From Kitasatospora aureofaciens (lineage in GTDB: Bacteria; Actinomycetota; Actinomycetes; Streptomycetales; Streptomycetaceae): a stretch of DNA of 64,000 bases. The notes below the pieces were generated by a model. The model worked only from the letters and a program-made list of their open reading frames with translations, was not told the DNA's origin and searched no databases. Position numbers and translations under genes: made by a program. Positions 59,690-64,000 of this stretch are shown here, piece after piece. The DNA is taken from NCBI GenBank assembly GCA_000720845.1, contig JODU01000001.1, positions 62,001 through 126,000 on the forward strand, in the 5' to 3' direction. How positions within the stretch are numbered: the stretch's first letter is position 1; every line of letters starts with the position of its first letter.

Positions 59690-59980
59690 TCAGGACCCGG
59701 GCGGCGGGCACCGGGTGCCGCGCTCGCGCCGGTGCGGGTCGAAGAGTTCACCGGCGACGCCGGCGAAGACCAGCCCCGCGGCGATGAGCAGCCCGTGGGC
59801 CAGGAACATCCCGGCGGCCAGCGCGCCCAGGGCGACGGTGAGCAGCAGCCAGGCCCGGTGGTACCGGTACTCGCGCGGGCGGCGGGGGCGGCCGTCGGCG
59901 AGGGCCCTGGCGAACCGGGGGTCCTCGCGGCGCAGCCGGGACTCGATCTCGGTGAGCCTGCGGTCCTCGGGTACGGGCAT
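59690..59980 (-). CDS. DUF3040 membrane protein
   Basis: A 96-residue protein typical of the actinobacterial DUF3040 family: a short amphipathic start (LTEIESRLRREDPRFARAL), basic stretch and two membrane helices (~44-60 and 64-80). Such genes are common, of unknown function. The ATG 59980 is preceded by GGGAGGAGGACCTC. Its stop is followed directly by the 48/24-bp tandem repeats. Confidence 0.85.
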   Translation of the reverse strand: MPVPEDRRLTEIESRLRREDPRFARALADGRPRRPREYRYHRAWLLLTVALGALAAGMFLAHGLLIAAGLVFAGVAGELFDPHRRERGTRCPPPGS

Positions 59981-60252
59981 GAGGTCCTCCTCCCGACGCG
60001 GGGCCCCGGGCGGGCGACGCGGTCAGCGGGGCGGGCCATGTGCTCTCCTTGCAGGGTGGGGCATCCCGATCGCACCGGGACCGAGCGGCCGGGTAAGGGG
60101 AGTGGGCTCCACAGTCGCCCGCGCGGGCCCGTCCGGGCCATCCGGGACGGCACCCAAATACGGCGGCGTGCGACCTGTAGGGGCCGGGGATCTGAGAGAG
60201 GATCGGGGTGTCCTGCGCGTTCGCAGGGGGCCGACCGGGAAGGACCCAGCTC

Positions 60253-60537
60253 GTGATCATCTTCGGCACCAAGGGATACCTCTACCAGCTCGCGATACTG
60301 ACGCTGGTGTGCGGCCGGTGCGGAAACCCCGCCGCGCACACGCTCAGGAAGCGCGTCACGAAGTTCACGCTGTTCTTCGTGCCGCTGTTCCCGTTCTCCA
60401 CCAAGTACGCGACCCAGTGCACGTTCTGCGGCGCCGAGCAGCAGGTGACCAAGGAACAGGCGGAGCAGCTCCAGGCGCAGGAGACCGGCGGCCAGGTGTA
60501 CGGCCCGTCGGGGCAGCAGCCGTACCAGCGGCCGTAG
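60253..60537 (+). CDS. Small zinc-ribbon protein
   Basis: A 94-residue protein with two Cys pairs, CGRCG and CTFCG, forming a rubredoxin-like or zinc-ribbon knuckle separated by a hydrophobic stretch (KFTLFFVPLFPFSTKY) that may be a membrane-associated helix. The C-terminal ~25 residues are Gln/Gly-rich. The start is GTG 60253 with GGGAAGGA upstream; a GAAAGG site supports it over an upstream ATG at 60208. Family members are conserved in Streptomyces; function unknown. Confidence 0.83.
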   Translation: MIIFGTKGYLYQLAILTLVCGRCGNPAAHTLRKRVTKFTLFFVPLFPFSTKYATQCTFCGAEQQVTKEQAEQLQAQETGGQVYGPSGQQPYQRP

Positions 60538-60643
60538 CGCGCCGCTGAGCCGTCCGTCGTCCATTGCCGGGTTCCGGCAGTGTTGACTACCCTCACGTTG
60601 CCGGAGACCGCGCACCGGGCGTGAACGGCAGGGGAGGCGCGGG

Positions 60644-61726
60644 GTGACGGACCTGCAGACGGACCAGCGGGAGACGTACCTGGCTGGGTACGCCGAGATG
60701 CTGGCGGGGGTCGCCGACACGGGGCGCCGGCTGACCCGCGACGAGCTGGAGGAGCGGCGGCTCTCCGGCGAGCAGGCCGCGGAGGCGGGACACAGTCTGC
60801 GCAGTCTCGTACGGCTGCATCTGGACGCCACGCGCATGTCCTGGCCCGGCGGCGGTTCGGCGTTCTCCGGCCCGGACGTCACCCGGACCGTGCTGGCCGC
60901 CGTCGCCCAGGCCGTGGACGCCTTCGCGGAGGGCTACGAACGCGCGCAGCGGCTCGCCGTACGCCAGGAGGAGGCCGCGCGGCGGGAGTTCATCGACGAC
61001 CTGCTCTACGGACGCAGCGACCTCGGCCGCCTCGCCGAACGGGCCGAGCGCTTCGGGCTCGTCCTCTCCCGCGCCCACGCCGTCGCGGTGGCCGAGGGAC
61101 CCGAGGCGTACGACGACACCGCCCCGGTCACCCGGGTCGTGGAGAACGCGCTCATCTCCCGCTTCGGCGACCGGCGCATCCTGATCACCACCAAGAACGG
61201 GCAGTTGATCTGCATCGCGCCCGGCGACCAGGACGACGTCCTGTCCTTCTTCGCCAAGCAGGCCTACGCCGCCACGGACGGCAGCCGGGTCGCCATCGGG
61301 CGACCGCAGAGCGGCGCGGGCGGCGTGGTGCACAGCTACGAGGAGGCGCTCAGCACCCTCGAACTCGCCGAGCGGCTGGGCCTGGAGGAGCCGGTGGTGC
61401 GCGCCGCCGACATGCTGGTCTACCCGGTCCTCGCCCGTGACCGGCAGGCGATGGCCGACCTGGTGCTGAGCGTGCTGGGTCCGCTGCGCGAGGCCCGCGG
61501 CGGTGCCGAGCCGCTGCTGCGGACCCTGGAGGTGTACTTCGACGCGGGCTGCACCGCGGCCGAGGCCGCCCGGCGTCTCACCCTCAGCGTGCGCGCGCTC
61601 ACCTACCGGCTGGACCGCATCCACCAGCTGACGGGGGCGAACGCCTCCGACCCGGTGCACCGCTACACGCTGCAGACCGCGGTCATCGGGGCCCGACTGC
61701 TGGGATGGCCCGACCAGGAGATCTGA
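60644..61726 (+). CDS. PucR-family transcriptional regulator
   Basis: A 360-residue regulator with a central GGDEF-like/PucR region and a C-terminal PucR-type helix-turn-helix (TLEVYFDAGCTAAEAARRLT and SVRALTYRLDRIHQLTG). The N-terminal ~120 residues resemble the ligand domains of CdaR-like regulators. GTG 60644 follows GGGGAGGCG. Target genes are unknown; short GGAGCACC/GCCGGGCTG repeats after the stop may hold its terminator. Confidence 0.87.
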   Translation: MTDLQTDQRETYLAGYAEMLAGVADTGRRLTRDELEERRLSGEQAAEAGHSLRSLVRLHLDATRMSWPGGGSAFSGPDVTRTVLAAVAQAVDAFAEGYERAQRLAVRQEEAARREFIDDLLYGRSDLGRLAERAERFGLVLSRAHAVAVAEGPEAYDDTAPVTRVVENALISRFGDRRILITTKNGQLICIAPGDQDDVLSFFAKQAYAATDGSRVAIGRPQSGAGGVVHSYEEALSTLELAERLGLEEPVVRAADMLVYPVLARDRQAMADLVLSVLGPLREARGGAEPLLRTLEVYFDAGCTAAEAARRLTLSVRALTYRLDRIHQLTGANASDPVHRYTLQTAVIGARLLGWPDQEI

Positions 61727-61859
61727 TCGGACCACCCGGCAGGAGCCACCCGACAGGACCCACCCGGCAGGAGCACCCCGACAGGAGAGCCACCCCGCGG
61801 GGACACCCCGTCAGCCGGGCTGCCGGGCTGCCGGGCTGCCGGGGCTCCCCCTCCTCGGG
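61727..61859. repeat. Short G+C-rich repeats between the PucR and flotillin genes
   Basis: GCCGGGCTG occurs three times in tandem (61815-61845), preceded by CACCCGACAGGA-type copies. This is a convergent gap; the array is probably a terminator region. Confidence 0.4.
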
Positions 61860-63386
61860 TCAGCCGGTGATCTCGACCTTGCCGTTGCGCTGGTCCGGGC
61901 CGCTCTCCGGCTCCGCGGCGCCCTTCGCCGTGATGTTCTTCAGCAGGGCCGCCAGGTCGACGCCCGTGGTCGAGCCGAGCAGTTCCATGCCCTGCGCCAC
62001 GTTGTCGGCGACCGTACGGGTGAGCCGGCTCGCGCCGTCCGTGGAGATGACGGTCATCTTGTCCACGGCCGCCAGCGGCTCGGACGCCTTGGCGACCACC
62101 TGCGGCAGCGCCTCTACCAGCATCTGGAGCACGGCCGCGTCGCCGTACCGCTCGAAGGCGTCGGCCTTCTTCTCCATGGCCTCGGCCTCGGCCGCGCCCT
62201 TGGCACCGATCGCGGCGGCCTCCGCCTCGCCCTCCAGCCGTACGGCCTCGGCGATCGCCGCACGCCGGGACCGCTCGGCCTCACCCTGCTTGAGGCCCTC
62301 GATGGCCTCCGCCTCGGCCAGCGCGCTGCGCCGCTGCTTCTCGCCCTCACCGGTGAGCCGGGCCCGCTCGGCCTCGGCCTGGGCCGCGGCGATACCGGCG
62401 GCGCGCTCGGCCTCGGCCTGCTTCACCCGCGCCACCCTGCGGGCCTCCGCCTCCTGCTCGGCCTCGTACCGCTTGGCGTCGGCCGGCTTGCGCACCTCGG
62501 TGTCCAGCTGGCGGTCCTTCAGCGCGGCCTGCCGCTCGGCGACCTTCTCCTGCTCGGCGAGGATGTCCTGCTGCCGGGCCGCCTCCGCGAGGGGGCCCGA
62601 GGCGTTGGCGCGGGCCGCGGCCTGGTCGGTCTCGGCCTTGATCTCGGCCTGCTTCAGGTAGAGGGTCCGCTGCGCGACGGCGATCTCCTCCTCCGCCTTC
62701 AGCCGCGCCTGCTCGGCCGCCCGCCGGGCCACCGCCTCCGCGATGTCGGCCTCCTGCTTCGCGCGGGCCGCCTCGGGACGGCCGAGGTCCTCCAGGTAGG
62801 AACCTTCGGTGGTGATGTCCTGGATCTGGAAGGCGTCGAGCACCAGGCCCTGCCCCGAGAGGCTGGCCTCCGCCTCCTCGGCCACCTGACCGGCGAACGC
62901 GGCCCGGTCCCGGATGACGTCCTCCACGGACATCCGGCCGACGATCGCACGCAGCGCGCCGGACAGCACCTCCTGGGTGAAGCCGACGATGCCGTCCTGC
63001 TGCATCAGGAACCGCTGGGCCGCGGCGCGGATCGCGTCCTCCGTGCCCCCGACCTTGACGATCGCGACGCCCTCCAGGTGGGCCTTCACTCCGCGCAGCG
63101 TCACCGCGCCGCGCACGGCGACCGGGATGTGCCGCGAGGAGAGGTCGAGGGTGAACCGCTGCTGCACGAACGGCACGACGAACACGCCGCCGCCGACCAC
63201 GACCTTCTGGCCGCTGTTGTCGGTGAAGACGCGGCCCGTCTCCGGATCGGTGGACTTCTTTCCGCGCCGCCCCGTGACGATGAACGCCTCGCTCGGACCG
63301 GCCACCTTGTACCGGCTGACCACCACCAGCGCGAGCAGCACCAGGAGTACGACGACCCCCAGCACCGCGATGACGACAGGACTCAT
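61860..63386 (-). CDS. Flotillin-like SPFH-domain protein
   Basis: A 508-residue protein with one N-terminal membrane helix (VVIAVLGVVVLLVLLALVVV), an SPFH/band-7 domain (~30-210) and a long Ala/Glu/Lys-rich coiled coil (~215-410, EARRVARVKQAEAERAAG-like heptads), the flotillin layout of YuaG. Such proteins scaffold membrane microdomains and need an NfeD partner for stability. The NfeD-like gene lies 103 bp upstream in the same direction, so the two form one operon. Confidence 0.92.
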   Translation of the reverse strand: MSPVVIAVLGVVVLLVLLALVVVSRYKVAGPSEAFIVTGRRGKKSTDPETGRVFTDNSGQKVVVGGGVFVVPFVQQRFTLDLSSRHIPVAVRGAVTLRGVKAHLEGVAIVKVGGTEDAIRAAAQRFLMQQDGIVGFTQEVLSGALRAIVGRMSVEDVIRDRAAFAGQVAEEAEASLSGQGLVLDAFQIQDITTEGSYLEDLGRPEAARAKQEADIAEAVARRAAEQARLKAEEEIAVAQRTLYLKQAEIKAETDQAAARANASGPLAEAARQQDILAEQEKVAERQAALKDRQLDTEVRKPADAKRYEAEQEAEARRVARVKQAEAERAAGIAAAQAEAERARLTGEGEKQRRSALAEAEAIEGLKQGEAERSRRAAIAEAVRLEGEAEAAAIGAKGAAEAEAMEKKADAFERYGDAAVLQMLVEALPQVVAKASEPLAAVDKMTVISTDGASRLTRTVADNVAQGMELLGSTTGVDLAALLKNITAKGAAEPESGPDQRNGKVEITG

Positions 63387-63489
63387 GGCAACGCCCCCGA
63401 TTCAGAGTTGTGCGAAGAACAAGAACAAGAACAGGAAGAGGAAGAGGCAAGAAGCAAGAGGGAGGAGGAGCCGGGGGTTCCCGGGGCGT

Positions 63490-63999
63490 TCAGCGGTCCA
63501 CCGGGCGGACCACGACCGACGTCCCGGTCGGCGCCGCCTCGACCCACACCTCGGCACCCCGCGCCACCGGCACCGCGCTGCGCGCCGCGCACTTCAGCGG
63601 CTGGCCGGCGAGCCGGAGCATGACCTCGCCGTAGCCGTCCGCCGGGATGGCGGTCACGACCCTGCCGGACGTGCCGAGGAGGTCGTCGGTACGGGGCGTG
63701 ACGGCCGTCTGGTCGCGCATCAGGGCGCGGCTGAACCGGTACGTCAGCCAGCCGGCCCCCACTCCGGCGACCGCGCCGACCCCGGCGGCGCCCGCGGGAC
63801 CGGCCCAGCCGGTGCCGAGGGCGATGGCGCCGGCGAAGCCGGTCATCGCCGTGAACCCGGCGACGACCGGCAGCGACAGCCACCCCTCCAGGAGCCCGTC
63901 CAGCGCTCCCCCGAACACGCCTTCCAGCACTCCGTCGAAGACCAGCGACAGGGCGAGCAGCACGACCCCCGTGATACCCAGCCCGAGAAACCAGGCCAT
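63490..63999 (-). CDS. NfeD-like membrane protein (YuaF-type)
   Basis: A 169-residue protein with two or three hydrophobic segments (VVLLALSLVFDGVLEGVFGG; VVAGFTAMTGFAGAIALG; GAAGVGAVAGVGAGWLTYR) and a C-terminal OB-fold-like domain with GTSGRVVTAIPADGYGEV, as in YuaF/NfeD proteins that partner flotillins. The start ATG is at the very edge of the window; its ribosome-binding site is outside it. The gap to the flotillin gene holds a long purine-rich tract on the + strand. Confidence 0.8.
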   Translation of the reverse strand: MAWFLGLGITGVVLLALSLVFDGVLEGVFGGALDGLLEGWLSLPVVAGFTAMTGFAGAIALGTGWAGPAGAAGVGAVAGVGAGWLTYRFSRALMRDQTAVTPRTDDLLGTSGRVVTAIPADGYGEVMLRLAGQPLKCAARSAVPVARGAEVWVEAAPTGTSVVVRPVDR

Positions 64000-64000
64000 G

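Noticed and set aside
59449..60882. A long leftward frame spanning the tandem repeat, DUF3040 gene and zinc-ribbon gene
   Set aside because: It crosses well-supported genes in other frames, and its start lies antisense to the PucR gene. Only its repeat segment is mentioned, as a possible peptide repeat.

Overview
The window is chromosomal DNA from a Streptomyces, very close in gene order to the S. coelicolor chromosome from topA to just past the vancomycin-resistance cluster (a comparison from memory, not a search). The evidence is very high G+C with strong third-position bias, GTG and TTG starts, bldG, wblA and a Crp regulator, an actinobacterial helicase/Tad locus, and only two leucine TTA codons found by eye, both in genes where bldA control would make sense. 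VanS and the genes next to it differ from what I remember of S. coelicolor, so I call it a relative rather than that strain.

Layout. 1-7142 (all leftward): 5' part of topA, a small membrane protein, a methyltransferase, a lipoprotein, a K+-independent proton-pumping pyrophosphatase, and the anti-sigma-like/bldG pair. 7225-15663: a MrfA-type helicase facing a seven-gene leftward Tad/Flp-type secretion operon whose genes nearly all overlap. 15664-18387: a hairpin-rich divergent region, a HAD phosphatase, a likely 6S-like small RNA, and a Fic-fold protein with a ruined active site. 18499-28846: CooC-like ATPase, NodB-like lipoprotein, SulP/carbonic anhydrase fusion, acetyl-CoA synthetase, NhaA, a DUF1469 membrane protein and an epoxide-hydrolase-like protein. 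29268-37263: CvpA-serine protease, two Nudix proteins, endonuclease III with a histone-like tail, Crp, a beta-lactamase-fold hydrolase, RidA and DUF4177. 37393-45558: two ArsA-type ATPases in an operon, WblA, a class A PBP, YqeY, a metallophosphoesterase, a Pr6Pr membrane protein and tRNA-Pro(CGG).

45559-47875 looks accessory. It holds about 0.9 kb without a coherent gene, then two overlapping genes of unknown function. The first ends, and the second begins, with the same short Gln/Asn/Gly motif, which resembles bacterial amyloid-signalling motifs; the second protein spans the membrane. This pair is the best candidate for an undescribed system.

48047-55271 is a complete inducible glycopeptide-resistance cluster: vanS-vanR leftward, then vanJ, vanK and vanHAX rightward. 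The three rightward transcription units carry near-identical 64-bp promoters, each with an 11-bp-phased ATATCG direct repeat exactly 63 nt before the start codon. VanH makes D-lactate, VanA joins it to D-Ala, VanX destroys D-Ala-D-Ala, VanK adds the bridge residue to D-Lac precursors and VanJ gives teicoplanin resistance. No glycopeptide biosynthesis genes are present.

55240-63999 returns to ordinary genes: a CPBP protease, an alpha/beta hydrolase with a divergent HTH regulator and a clear operator, a K+/H+ antiporter, a DUF3040 protein beside a 48/24-bp tandem repeat, a zinc-ribbon protein, a PucR-type regulator and an NfeD-flotillin pair.
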